NCBI RefSeq assembly: GCF_900103645.1
Contig: NZ_FNHP01000005.1
Coordinates: 1 to 64,000, forward strand
From: Oryzisolibacter propanilivorax
GTDB taxonomy: Bacteria > Pseudomonadota > Gammaproteobacteria > Burkholderiales > Burkholderiaceae_C
DNA length: 64,000 nucleotides
Direction of reading: 5' to 3'
The translations under genes were made by a program, and so were the position numbers. Numbering within the stretch: position 1 is the stretch's first letter; every line of letters starts with the position of its first letter. The notes under the pieces were generated by a model. It was not told where the DNA came from. It worked only from the letters and a program-made list of their open reading frames with translations, and searched no databases. Shown here in pieces: positions 1-7,088 of this stretch.

Positions 1-69
1 TGCAACTCAAAGCACTTCAACCACCACAGAGATCAATTAATCTTGCAACCCCGGACTTCCTCGTTATGA

Positions 70-594
70 ATGGCACGGCGGAAGGGGGCAGGTCACCCCG
101 ACAACATCAAAGGCGGCGCGCGCAAGAAGGTGCTCGAAGGAATGTTCAATCGCGCCCTGATCACGCCCGATGGCGAGGGCTGGTGCGTCGCCGCCGAGGG
201 CTACGACGCCCTGGGCATGAAGCGCCCCCACGTTAACGCCAAGCACATCTCCAAGTTCGAGGCCAAACTCGACGCGATCATTGCCAACGCCGAAGCGGCG
301 CAGGACGACACCGCAGACGCTGACCCGGAACTCGAATCCGCCGTCGCCCAAGCCGAGGCATCCTTCAAAACGCCCGTCAAGGCGCCTCGCACCCGCGATA
401 ACAGCAAGCAAGCCGAAGTGATCCGGATGCTGCAGCGTCCCGAGGGCGCAACCATCGGCCAGATCTGCACGGCCACCGGCTGGCAGGCGCACACGGTACG
501 CGGCACCTTTGCAGGAGCCTTCAAGAAGAAACTGGGCTTGACCATCGTCTCGGACAAGCCGCAAGGCGGAGAGCGGGTCTACCGCATCGCCTGA
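70..594 (+). CDS. DUF3489-type DNA-binding-like protein
   Basis: A 174-residue protein. The C-terminal part (about residues 108-174) matches my memory of the DUF3489 family: a Lys/Gln-rich start, then a winged-helix-like stretch with ATIGQICTATGW and a GERVYRI ending. The N-terminal KGGARKKVLEGM segment is also typical of the family. Relatives usually have about 20 more N-terminal residues. Here the frame has a TGA just upstream of the chosen ATG, so the 5' end may be truncated or mutated; an ATG at 66 is in another frame. Function is unknown. Such genes are common on integrative elements and plasmids of beta- and gammaproteobacteria. Confidence 0.7.
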   Translation: MARRKGAGHPDNIKGGARKKVLEGMFNRALITPDGEGWCVAAEGYDALGMKRPHVNAKHISKFEAKLDAIIANAEAAQDDTADADPELESAVAQAEASFKTPVKAPRTRDNSKQAEVIRMLQRPEGATIGQICTATGWQAHTVRGTFAGAFKKKLGLTIVSDKPQGGERVYRIA

Positions 595-691
595 TCAGAA
601 AGATCGAGAAAGAGGCCAAGCAGCGCTTGGCTTCTCAGTCGAACAGCGCGTTACTACAGGTGTCGCAACGATCAACCCGAAGGAGCCAGAG

Positions 692-1060
692 ATGAACACC
701 ACCACGCAGATCCCCGCCACCCAGAACGAAGCCTGGGGCTTCTGGGGCACGATGAACGAACACGCCAGCGCCGCGTGGCCCCTGGCGATGGCAGCCATCT
801 CGAACGCCACCAGCCAGCCCCTCGAATCGGTGAGGGTCTTCCTCGACAGCCGCCACGGACGCCACTTTGCCGACGACGTCCAGAACGGTCTTTACGAGGG
901 CAAGGCCCTGGCGGACGCGATCAACACCGCCACCCAACGCTGGATGGGCTGGACGATTGGCCGCCAGACAAGCAAGCAGTACGGCATCCCGCGCGGCCTG
1001 CCTTACCTGACGGGCTTTGTGATTCACTGCGAAATCATCGAGGAATCGCTGGCCGCCTGA
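692..1060 (+). CDS. Conserved protein of unknown function
   Basis: A 122-residue protein preceded by a good ribosome-binding site (AAGGAG at 680-685). I do not recognise a named domain. It is Trp- and Ala-rich at the N-terminus, with no signal peptide or membrane segment. It follows the DUF3489 gene in the same direction, as on other integrative elements, so it is probably element cargo. Its 3' end overlaps the convergent tail of a degraded DNA methyltransferase gene by 37 bp, which supports this being the original gene order of one element. Confidence 0.6.
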   Translation: MNTTTQIPATQNEAWGFWGTMNEHASAAWPLAMAAISNATSQPLESVRVFLDSRHGRHFADDVQNGLYEGKALADAINTATQRWMGWTIGRQTSKQYGIPRGLPYLTGFVIHCEIIEESLAA

Positions 1061-1178
1061 TCGAGCACCGCGCCATCCGCCTCGCGGGTAGCCTGCTTGC
1101 CGGTGAACTCCTCCCACCGGCGCACGATCACGTCGACGTACTTGGGGTCGAGTTCGATCAGCCGCGCAATGCGGCCTG
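1024..1178 (-). pseudogene. C-terminal remnant of a ParB/methyltransferase-type DNA methylase
   Basis: On the minus strand about 50 codons read TGRIARLIELDPKYVDVIVR, then RRWEEFTGKQA, and end at a TGA (complement 1024-1026). This is the conserved C-terminal end of the phage/ICE DNA adenine or cytosine-N4 methylases that carry an N-terminal ParB-like domain. Just upstream (about 1179-1181) the frame meets a TAG and similarity stops, so the 5' bulk of the gene is missing. The break coincides with the start of an unrelated plus-strand gene tail, so the gene was probably cut by recombination between two elements. Confidence 0.7.
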
Positions 1179-1282
1179 TCTACGACCTGGGCTCACGCCT
1201 GGACGCCATCAGCGACGAGGCGCAGCGCCTGCGCCTGAACCAGATCTTCGACGCCCGCGTGGCCGAACTGGAGCAAGCATGA
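1178..1282 (+). pseudogene. 3' fragment of a phage gene ahead of the YqaJ nuclease
   Basis: The last 34 or so codons of a gene (VYDLGSRLDAISDEAQRLRL, then NQIFDARVAELEQA) with no plausible start of their own. The stop overlaps the ATG of the next gene in an ATGA arrangement, typical of translationally coupled phage operons. The 5' part is lost at the junction near 1178. Function is unknown. Confidence 0.5.
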
Positions 1283-2925
1283 CCATGGAAATCCTGTACC
1301 TGCAGCAGGGCACCGCCGAGTGGCACCAGCACCGCGCCACCAGCCTGAACGCCAGCGATGCGCCGGCCATGCTGGCGTGCAGCCCGCACAAGAGCCGCGC
1401 CGAGCTGGTGCGTGAGCGCGCCACCGGCATCACGCCCGAGGTGGGCGCCGCCACCGCGCGCCGCTTCGCCGACGGCCACCGGTTCGAGAACCTGGCCCGC
1501 CCGCTGGCCGAGGACGTGATCGGCGAGGATCTGTCGCCTTGCGTGGGCAAGGCCGGCCGCTAAAGCGCCAGCTTCGACGGCATCACCTTCGCCAGCGACG
1601 TGGCCTGGGAGCACAAGAGCCTGAACCAGCGCCTGCGCGAGGCCATGCACGAGGGCTGCACCGGCGCCGACTTGCCGCGCGACTACCGCGTGCAGATGGA
1701 GCACCAGGCCATGGTCAGCGGCGCCACGCGCATCCTGTTCACCGCCAGCCAGTGGGACGAGGACGGCGCGCTCATCGAGGCGCGGCACTGCTGGTACACG
1801 CCTGACCCCGAGCTGCGCGCGCAGCTGGTGGCCGGCTGGGTGGAGTTCGAGAAGGATGTCGCCGCCTACGTGCCCACCGAAGCCGCGGCGCCGGTGGTGG
1901 CCGCGCCGGTGGAGAGCCTGCCAGCCGTCGTGGTGCAGGTGGACGGCGTGCTGGCCGTGCGCGGCAACCTGCCGGCCTTCGGCGACGCGCTGCGCGCCTT
2001 CATCGCGCGCATGCCGGCCCGGCCCGAGACGGACCAGGAGTTCGCCGACGCCGACGCCGCGTGCAAGGCGCTCAAGGCGGCCGAGCAGGCGCTGGATACG
2101 GCCGAAGCCGGCGCGCTGGCGCAGATCAGCGACGTGGAGGCGATGCGCCGCGCCGTGGCCGACCTGAAGGCCTTGGCGCGCAGCACACGCCTGGCCACCG
2201 AGAAGCTGGTGGCCGCCGAGAAGGAGGCGCGCCGCGAGGCGCTGGTGCGCCACGCCGCCGTCGCCCTGGCTGAGCATGTGCGCCAGGCCAACGTGCAGCT
2301 GCATGTGCATGGCGCCGGCCAGCTGGGCACGCCGGCCCCGGCCGCCCTGGCCGCCTGCATCAAGGGCCTGAAAAGCCTGGACAGCATGCGCGACAAGCTG
2401 GCCGCCGAGCTGGTGGCGCAGAAGGTAGCCATCGACGCGCAGGCCCAGCGCATGCTGGACAACCGCGCCGCGCTGCGCCGCCAGGACGGCGACTGGATTT
2501 TCCTGTTCGCCGACTTCGCCGCCGTGGGCGGCAAGGCACCGGAGGACTTCGCCGCGCTGGCCGAGCTGCGCATCACGCGGCACCAGCAGGATGAGGCGGC
2601 GCGCCAGCGCACCGAAGCCGCCGCGCGCGAGCTGGCGCAGGCGCAGGCAGATGTGCAGCGAAAACCGGCGCCAGTCCTTGCCAGTCAAGCACCTGCAGCT
2701 ATCAAACCGGAAGCAGATGATGGCATCAGGATGACGCTGGGCCAGATTAACGGCCGGCTGGCGCCCATCAGCGTCAGCGCCGCCGGCTTGGCCGAGCTGG
2801 GGTTTCAGCCGGTGGCCACCGAGCGCGCCGCCAAGCTGTACCGCGAAGCAGACTTCCCCGCCATGTGCCGCGCCATCGCCAGCCACGCGACGGCCGCGGC
2901 GCTGCCGGCGCTGCGGGCGGCGTAA
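1279..2925 (+). pseudogene. YqaJ-type viral recombinase/exonuclease, interrupted by a TAA
   Basis: The frame encodes a 548-residue protein with an N-terminal YqaJ (lambda-exonuclease-like) nuclease fold: GTAEWHQHR at the start, then SASFDGI, AWEHKSLN and YRVQMEHQAMVSGA, which carry the expected acidic/Lys active-site pattern. The rest is a long Ala-rich helical region. A single in-frame TAA at 1561-1563 splits the nuclease between GKAGR and SASFDG, while sequence on both sides stays collinear with the family. The gene is therefore probably inactive, unless this is a sequencing error. Codons near 2661-2702 are an inverted copy of the dispersed hairpin repeat. The start overlaps the preceding gene by 4 bp. 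Confidence 0.75.
2661..2702 (-). repeat. Dispersed hairpin repeat, copy 2 (inside the YqaJ gene)
   Basis: On the minus strand it reads ATAGCT, a variable arm with CTT, a short loop, AAG, CTGG, GCC and then TTTT, matching the family. It is read through in frame as part of the YqaJ protein (PAPVLASQAPAAIKPE). It shows that the repeat also occurs within the mobile element. Confidence 0.65.
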
Positions 2926-2938
2926 TGCTACTTATTTG

Positions 2939-2980
2939 ATAGCTTCCAGCGCACAGCTAGCAAGCGCTGGAGGCCGGTTT
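2939..2980 (+). repeat. Dispersed hairpin repeat, copy 1
   Basis: Starts 13 bp after the YqaJ stop codon. It contains ATAGCT, a 7-bp stem CCAGCGC/GCGCTGG (2946-2952 and 2964-2970), then AGGCC and a T-rich end. Same layout as the other copies, with a variant stem sequence. Confidence 0.75.
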
Positions 2981-2994
2981 CATTCATTTTTCAC

Positions 2995-3017
2995 GCCCGC
3001 CACTGCGCGGGCTTTTT
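2995..3017 (+). terminator. Terminator-like hairpin directly ahead of a ribosome-binding site
   Basis: Stem GCCCGC (2995-3000) with GCGGGC (3007-3012), 6-nt loop, followed by TTTTT (3013-3017). The GGAG of the next gene begins at 3021 and its ATG is at 3031, so the hairpin and U-tract are packed against the start of the downstream gene. The same layout recurs before rdgC. Confidence 0.65.
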
Positions 3018-3030
3018 CATGGAGTTCTCC

Positions 3031-3450
3031 ATGCAAACGCACGACTTCTTCACCCGGCTTGTGGAGCAAAACACCCTCGGCCCGAACATGCTTCGCGAAA
3101 CGTCCACCGAGATCGAGGCCATTTACGAATGCGCCGCGTGCGGCGAGGAGCACAGCGACGAGTGGGACGCGCAGCGCTGCTGCCGACCGCCGGTCTACTT
3201 CAAGTGCCCGGCGTGCTCAGAGAAGTGCGACGACGAGGCTGAGGCGCGCGACTGCTGCGGCGCCAGCGGTGAGTGCCAGCCGCGCATCTGCCCCGTCTGC
3301 CTGAGCGGGGGAGACACCTACCAAGACGCTGCGGACTGCTGCCTGCACACGCACCCCAGCATGACCGGCTACGGCCGCCAGCGCGTGGCCGAGGACGTGG
3401 AGCGCGGCACGCCCTGGGCTGACGCCATCCGGGCGCACGCCTGCCACTGA
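3031..3450 (+). CDS. Cys-rich zinc-binding-like phage protein
   Basis: A 139-residue protein with paired cysteines (CAACGEEH, CCRPP, CPACSEKC, CC, CPVC, CC) that suggest several structural zinc knuckles. I do not recognise a named family. The ATG at 3031 was preferred to the in-frame ATG at 3019 because GGAG (3021-3024) lies at correct spacing from it. No signal peptide or membrane segment. It sits between the YqaJ nuclease and rdgC, so a role in phage DNA metabolism is possible but is only a guess from context. Confidence 0.65.
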   Translation: MQTHDFFTRLVEQNTLGPNMLRETSTEIEAIYECAACGEEHSDEWDAQRCCRPPVYFKCPACSEKCDDEAEARDCCGASGECQPRICPVCLSGGDTYQDAADCCLHTHPSMTGYGRQRVAEDVERGTPWADAIRAHACH

Positions 3451-3462
3451 TCCACCCTCCCC

Positions 3463-3489
3463 GGCCTGCTTCGCGCAGGCCCTTTTTTT
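3463..3489 (+). terminator. Terminator-like hairpin directly ahead of rdgC
   Basis: Perfect 7-bp stem GGCCTGC (3463-3469) with GCAGGCC (3475-3481), followed by seven T (3483-3489). GGAG starts immediately at 3490 and rdgC at 3499. As an intrinsic terminator it would stop the upstream message just before rdgC. It could equally be a cis-regulatory hairpin that affects rdgC translation. Confidence 0.7.
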
Positions 3490-3498
3490 GGAGCACCC

Positions 3499-4389
3499 AT
3501 GTTCACCAGCCTGACCCTCTATCGCATTGGCGCCCTGTTCGACGCCGACCTTCCTGCCATCGAGCAGGCCCTGGCCAAGACCCCGTTCACCAAGTGCACC
3601 CCAACGCAGGAGCGCAGCGCCGGCTGGGTGCCGCCGCGCGGCTGGAGCACCGGCGCCCTGGTCGAATCCGTGGGCGGCCAGTGGATCGCCCGCTTCATGA
3701 CCGAGGCCAAGCAGATCCCCGCCGATGTGCTGCGCCGGCGCGTGGATACCAAAGCCGAAGCCATCGAGCGCGAGACAGGCCGCACGCCCGGCAAGAAGGA
3801 ACGCCGCGAGCTGCAGGACGAGGCCCGGCTGGACCTGCTGCCCCACGCATTCGCGCGCCAGGCCGCCACCTGGGTCTGGATCGACCCGGGCGCGCGGCTG
3901 CTGGCCATCGACACCGGCACCCAGTCGCGCGCCGACCAGATCGCCACGGCGTTGGTCGAGGCCTTGCCCGGCCTGTCGCTGGCGCTGCTGGACACCCAGA
4001 CCAGCCCGCAGGCGGCCATGGCGCACTGGCTCAAGGAGCAGGAGCCGCCGGCGGGCTTTGCCATCGACCGCGAGTGCGAGCTGAAAAGCGGCGCCGAGGA
4101 CAAGGCGGTGGTGCGCTACGCGCGCCACCCGCTGGACATCGACGAGGTGCGCGCGCACATCGAGGCCGGCAAGCTGCCCACGCGCCTGGCCATGGCCTGG
4201 GACGATCGCGTGTCCTTCGTGCTGACCGAGGGGCTGCAGCTGAGGAAGGTGCAGCTACTGGATGTGGTACTGGAGGGCGGCGAGGCAGAGGGCGGCTTCG
4301 ACGCCGACGTGGCGATTGCCACCGGCGAGCTGGTGCGTCTGGTGCCAGAGCTGGTCGAGGCGCTGGGCGGCGAGAGATGCGTCGCATGA
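3499..4389 (+). CDS. rdgC: Recombination-associated protein RdgC
   Basis: A 296-residue protein, close to the 303 residues of E. coli RdgC. RdgC binds double-stranded DNA as a ring-shaped dimer and restrains RecA. The typical family features are visible: the ALVESVGGQWI and PADVLRRRV region, the KKERRELQDEA segment followed by LLPHAF, and the ECELKS and ITRFVLTE-like strands near the C-terminus. Start ATG has GGAG 5 nt upstream. The stop overlaps the start of the next gene (ATGA), so the two are translationally coupled. An element-borne copy next to a nuclease and an integrase fits control of recombination during phage or element replication. Confidence 0.9.
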   Translation: MFTSLTLYRIGALFDADLPAIEQALAKTPFTKCTPTQERSAGWVPPRGWSTGALVESVGGQWIARFMTEAKQIPADVLRRRVDTKAEAIERETGRTPGKKERRELQDEARLDLLPHAFARQAATWVWIDPGARLLAIDTGTQSRADQIATALVEALPGLSLALLDTQTSPQAAMAHWLKEQEPPAGFAIDRECELKSGAEDKAVVRYARHPLDIDEVRAHIEAGKLPTRLAMAWDDRVSFVLTEGLQLRKVQLLDVVLEGGEAEGGFDADVAIATGELVRLVPELVEALGGERCVA

Positions 4390-4921
4390 GCGCCGCCGTA
4401 CTTGACCCCTGCTGCGGCAGCCGAATGATGTGGTTCGACAAGGCCGACCCACGCGCGGTTTTCGGCGACCGTCGCCGCGAAACGATCACGGTCACCGACA
4501 ACTCGCCACGCAACCCGTCTGGCCAGCGCGTGCTGCGCATTGAGCCGGATGTGCTGCTGGACTTTCGCAGCCTGCCCTACCCGGCCGCCAGCTTCCGCTT
4601 GGTGGCCTTCGATCCACCGCACTTGGTGCAGGCCGGTCCACGATCCTGGCTGGCCGCCAAGTACGGAAAGCTGGGCCAGGACTGGCGCGACGACTTGCAC
4701 GCCGGCTTCGCCGAGTGCTTCCGAGTTCTGGAGCCCGGCGGCGTGCTGGTGTTCAAGTGGAACGAGACGCAGGTGAAGCTGCGCGATGTGCTGGCGCTGA
4801 CACCTGAGAAACCCATGTTCGGCCAGGTGTCAGGGCGCGCAGGCCTGACGCACTGGCTGGTGTTCATGAAAGGCATCAAGCACCCCCAGCCACCCGCCGC
4901 CCCGCCGGCGCCAACCCCTGA
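4386..4921 (+). CDS. SAM-dependent methyltransferase of phage type, 3' end frameshifted
   Basis: The product has DPCCGSRMMWFDK at the N-terminus and a catalytic-type FDPPHLV motif near residue 77, followed by a typical core ending THWLVFMKG. These resemble small phage N4/N6 DNA methyltransferases of about 175-180 residues. The frame has no stop at the expected place and stays open into the integrase. If one A is restored in CCCCTGAACGC at 4918/4919, the gene ends at TGA after 178 codons and the next gene gains an ATG in an ATGA overlap. I therefore place the end here and suspect a 1-bp deletion or a sequencing error. An alternative start at 4377 is in frame. Confidence 0.65.
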
Positions 4922-5190
4922 ACGCTGCATTCGTTGCGGCCGACGCTCCCCCGCCCGATTGGTACGCCGCCGACCGCGCGTACCAGGACCACCACGGCCG
5001 CTGCAGCCTCTGCCAGGCGGCCGGCAAGAACCCCGACCTGCAGCGCTGCGCCGAGGGGCAGGAGCTGTGGGACGCCTACAACCAGGCCGGCGAGCCGCCG
5101 CATTTTCTGTGGCTGCAGCGCAAACCGCGCACGCCGGCCAAGCCAGCCGCCCGCCCGGGGCGGCCTTTCCATTCCAGGGAGGTCAAGACC
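4918..5190 (+). pseudogene. Small CxxC protein lacking a start codon
   Basis: Read in the frame of the following excisionase, this region encodes NAAFVAADAPPPDWYAADRA, then YQDHHGRCSLCQAAGKNPDL and QRCAEGQELWDAYNQ, which looks like a genuine small protein with a CxxC zinc-knuckle-like pair. The only possible start is CTG at 4918; an ATG would be restored by the single A proposed to be missing from the methyltransferase end. No stop separates it from the excisionase ORF, so a fused product is formally possible. Function is unknown. Confidence 0.45.
5146..5168 (+). terminator. GC hairpin with short T-tract ahead of the excisionase
   Basis: GCCGCC (5146-5151) pairs with GGCGGC (5159-5164), followed by only three T. 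It is weaker than the hairpins before the Cys-rich gene and rdgC but similarly placed, 10-20 nt before a strong GGGAGG ribosome-binding site. Confidence 0.35.
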
Positions 5191-5418
5191 ATGACAGCCA
5201 CCACCCCCGTTGCACCGGCGGTTGCGCCAGAATGGGTGCTCGCGGACAAGTTCCGCGACCTGACCGGCACCACCACCAACACTGTCCACCAGCGCCGCAA
5301 GAAAGGCGTCTGGCTGGACGGCGTGCACACTGCCGTGGTGGACCGCCGGCTCTACGTCAACATCAAGGCGGCCGACCAATGGATAAAAAACCAGCTCTCG
5401 CAACCCCGCCCGGCGTGA
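5191..5418 (+). CDS. Excisionase-like DNA-binding protein
   Basis: A 75-residue protein resembling the Exc/excisionase family: EWVLADKFRDLTG, an HTH-like TTTNTVHQRRKKGVWLDG, then RRLYVNIKAADQWI. Such proteins bend attachment-site DNA and direct the integrase towards excision. Strong ribosome-binding site GGGAGG, 8 nt before the ATG. It overlaps the integrase gene by 40 bp, the usual xis-int organisation. Confidence 0.8.
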   Translation: MTATTPVAPAVAPEWVLADKFRDLTGTTTNTVHQRRKKGVWLDGVHTAVVDRRLYVNIKAADQWIKNQLSQPRPA

Positions 5419-6554
5419 AGATCCGCGAGTTCGTCAGCGGCGCCCGCCTGCAGATCGCGTTCACCTGGCAGGCGCGTGAGTGCCGCGAGCTGCTGCCGCC
5501 GGGCCCCATCAACAAGGGCAGCATCCAGTATGCGGCCAACCTGCGTGCAGAGATCCGGCGCAAGGTCGTCGATGGCACGTTCGACTACGCCGCCTACTTC
5601 CCCGACAGCCCGCGCGCCAAGGCGGGCACACCAGACAGCGCTCTCATGCAGACGCTGCTGGAGCGCCAGCTGGAAACCTACGCGCGCCAGGTGGAGAACG
5701 GGCAGATGTCCCCCGCCACCTACCGCGGCTACGAGAAGTCCATCCAGGGCGAGCGCATGCGCCGCTGGCATGCCGTGAAGCTGCGCGACGTGACGCCCAG
5801 CGCACTGCGCGAGTGGATCGGTGACATGGACTGCACCAGCAAGGCCATTCGCAACATGCTGATCCCGCTGCGCAGCGTGTTCGATGACGCGCTGAACGAC
5901 GACCTGATCGAGTTCAACCCGTTCGACCGCATCGCCTTGGCCAAGCTGATACGCCAGACCGCCCGCGCCAGCGACTACGTGATCCAGCCCCTCACCGAGG
6001 ACGAGCGCGAGCGGCTGCTGCAGGCCTGCCGCCCCGACGAGCGGCCGATGATGCAATTTTGGTTTACCACCGGCCTGCGCCCGGGCGAGCTGCAGGCGCT
6101 GCAGTGGGACCGGTGCGATTTCGACCGTCGCACGGTGCGAATCGAGCTCAACCAGGTGGCGGGCGTGGTCAAGGGCCCCAAGACTGCGGCCGGCATCCGG
6201 GACGTAGACCTGAGCGACGATGCGCTACGCGCGCTGGCGGCGCAAAAACCGCTGTCGGCGCTCAAAGGGGCGCGCGTATGGCTGAACCCGCGCAACGGCG
6301 AGCCCTGGGAAACGGACGCGCAGATCCGCAAGACGCTGTGGCAACCGCTGTGCACGCGCGCCGCCATCCAGTACCGCAACCCCTACCAAGTGCGCCACAC
6401 CTACGCCTCATCGCTGCTGACCGCCGGGGCGAACCCCTGGTATGTCGCTGCCCAGCTGGGCCATGAGGACGTGGAAATGGTGTTTCGCACCTATGGCAAG
6501 TTCATCCGCGAGGACTACCAAAAGCCCAAAGCGGCGCTGCGCCTGGCCACCTGA
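5379..6554 (+). CDS. int: Tyrosine recombinase (phage integrase)
   Basis: A 391-residue protein. Residues 12-45 look like the DUF3596-type arm-DNA-binding domain (VKIREFVSGARLQIAF), followed by a SAM-like core-binding domain (about 85-190) and the catalytic domain. Catalytic residues visible are R234 (TGLRPGEL), R339 (QVRHTYAS), H362 (LGHED) and nucleophile Y372 (RTYGKF). The usual His of the HxxR box is Tyr here (YQVR), a common variant in this group. The frame is open far upstream through the methyltransferase, but the ATG at 5379 gives the family-length protein. It points toward the 3' end of ssrA, 121 bp away, the probable attachment site. Confidence 0.92.
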   Translation: MDKKPALATPPGVKIREFVSGARLQIAFTWQARECRELLPPGPINKGSIQYAANLRAEIRRKVVDGTFDYAAYFPDSPRAKAGTPDSALMQTLLERQLETYARQVENGQMSPATYRGYEKSIQGERMRRWHAVKLRDVTPSALREWIGDMDCTSKAIRNMLIPLRSVFDDALNDDLIEFNPFDRIALAKLIRQTARASDYVIQPLTEDERERLLQACRPDERPMMQFWFTTGLRPGELQALQWDRCDFDRRTVRIELNQVAGVVKGPKTAAGIRDVDLSDDALRALAAQKPLSALKGARVWLNPRNGEPWETDAQIRKTLWQPLCTRAAIQYRNPYQVRHTYASSLLTAGANPWYVAAQLGHEDVEMVFRTYGKFIREDYQKPKAALRLAT

Positions 6555-6560
6555 TCGGAT

Positions 6561-6593
6561 CGGTGCGATTGCCGGTGCGATTTCCGTGCGAAT
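6561..6593 (+). repeat. Three tandem 12-bp repeats, putative integrase arm sites
   Basis: CGGTGCGATT occurs at 6561-6570 and again at 6573-6582, with an imperfect third unit CCGTGCGAAT at 6584-6593, so the period is 11-12 bp, about one helical turn. They lie between the integrase stop and the tmRNA terminator, where arm-type integrase or excisionase binding sites would be expected. Binding is inferred. Confidence 0.55.
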
Positions 6594-6624
6594 CTCAGGA
6601 CCGCCCAGGACAAGCGAAAGGCAA

Positions 6625-6664
6625 GAAAAAACCCCAGACAAGAGGGACGCTCATTGTCTGGGGT
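6625..6664 (-). terminator. Intrinsic terminator of ssrA
   Basis: On the minus strand a 10-bp stem CCCCAGACAA/TTGTCTGGGG (6632-6664) is followed by TTTTTT. It sits 10 bp downstream of the mature tmRNA 3' end. Confidence 0.85.
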
Positions 6665-6674
6665 TGTTTGTGGT

Positions 6675-7052
6675 GGTGGAGCTGGCGGGAATTGAACCCG
6701 CGTCCGCAAGCCTTCCTCGAGCAGATCTACATGTTTAGCGTTCTGGTTTGGATCTCACGTTCCATATCGCGCAGACGCACGCTATATGAAACGCCAGCAC
6801 CCTTGAGTCTCGCTCCATGCCAAGGTACCCGACACGGAGCCAGCTGATGTGAATTCCCTTGCAGCCGGGAGGTATTGCTACCCCCTTGCCCAGCCCATCA
6901 GCGTGCTGTTGCAAGGCTCACCGGTGTTTAAGCGGCGAGTGCGAAACGTTCGTCGTTTGCAGTTACTTTGATGAATGGAGATTTACGAGCGTCACTCAAG
7001 CTCGACATGCACCACACCGATTCCGAACCCACGTCGAAACCAGGACAGCCCC
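6675..7052 (-). ncRNA. ssrA: Transfer-messenger RNA (tmRNA)
   Basis: tmRNA rescues stalled ribosomes and tags incomplete proteins. The tRNA-like ends are clear: 5' GGGGCTG (7046-7052) pairs with CAGCTCC just before an encoded ACCA end (6675), and the T-arm reads GGGTTCAATTCCCGC. The tag ORF lies at complement 6928-6960 and reads ANDERFALAA followed by TAA, a tag found in related betaproteobacteria. The neighbouring integrase faces the 3' end, and the tRNA-like 3' part appears intact after integration. It starts 13 bp after the stop of gph in the same direction. Confidence 0.97.
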
Positions 7053-7061
7053 ATGCGTCCT

Positions 7062-7088
7062 ATTTTAGACCAAGCGCAGCAGTTTCAA
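7062..7088 (-). promoter_or_regulatory. Probable sigma-70 promoter of ssrA
   Basis: On the minus strand TTGAAA (7083-7088) and TAAAAT (7062-7067) are separated by 15 bp, inside the last codons of gph. The -10 ends 9 nt before the mature tmRNA 5' end. The spacer is short, so this is a prediction only. Confidence 0.5.

Larger units (their letters stand above)
1..6624 (+). mobile_element. End of an integrated phage-like element beside ssrA
   Basis: The stretch ends in a tyrosine integrase that points at the 3' end of the tmRNA gene, a common arrangement for elements that use ssrA as attachment site. Cargo includes an excisionase-like protein, rdgC, a DNA-methyltransferase-like protein and a YqaJ nuclease. 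The first 1.17 kb looks like a different element joined to the second part at about 1175-1180, where one methyltransferase gene is cut and another gene begins without its 5' end. The far attachment site would lie left of the window. Element status is inferred from gene content and position; the left boundary cannot be seen. Confidence 0.75.

Noticed and set aside
1180-2886. A 568-codon minus-strand open frame across the YqaJ gene
   Set aside because: GC-rich shadow ORF opposite the real frame; no recognisable domain, low-complexity Ala/Gly/His/Gln composition.
3594-6554. A single 986-codon gene covering rdgC to integrase
   Set aside because: Only the methyltransferase and integrase parts look like protein; the rest is a shadow of rdgC and of the excisionase region. 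Openness is best explained by GC content plus a 1-bp deletion near 4918.
6632-6664. Integrase terminator rather than ssrA terminator
   Set aside because: The T-tract follows the stem only on the minus strand, so it serves ssrA.
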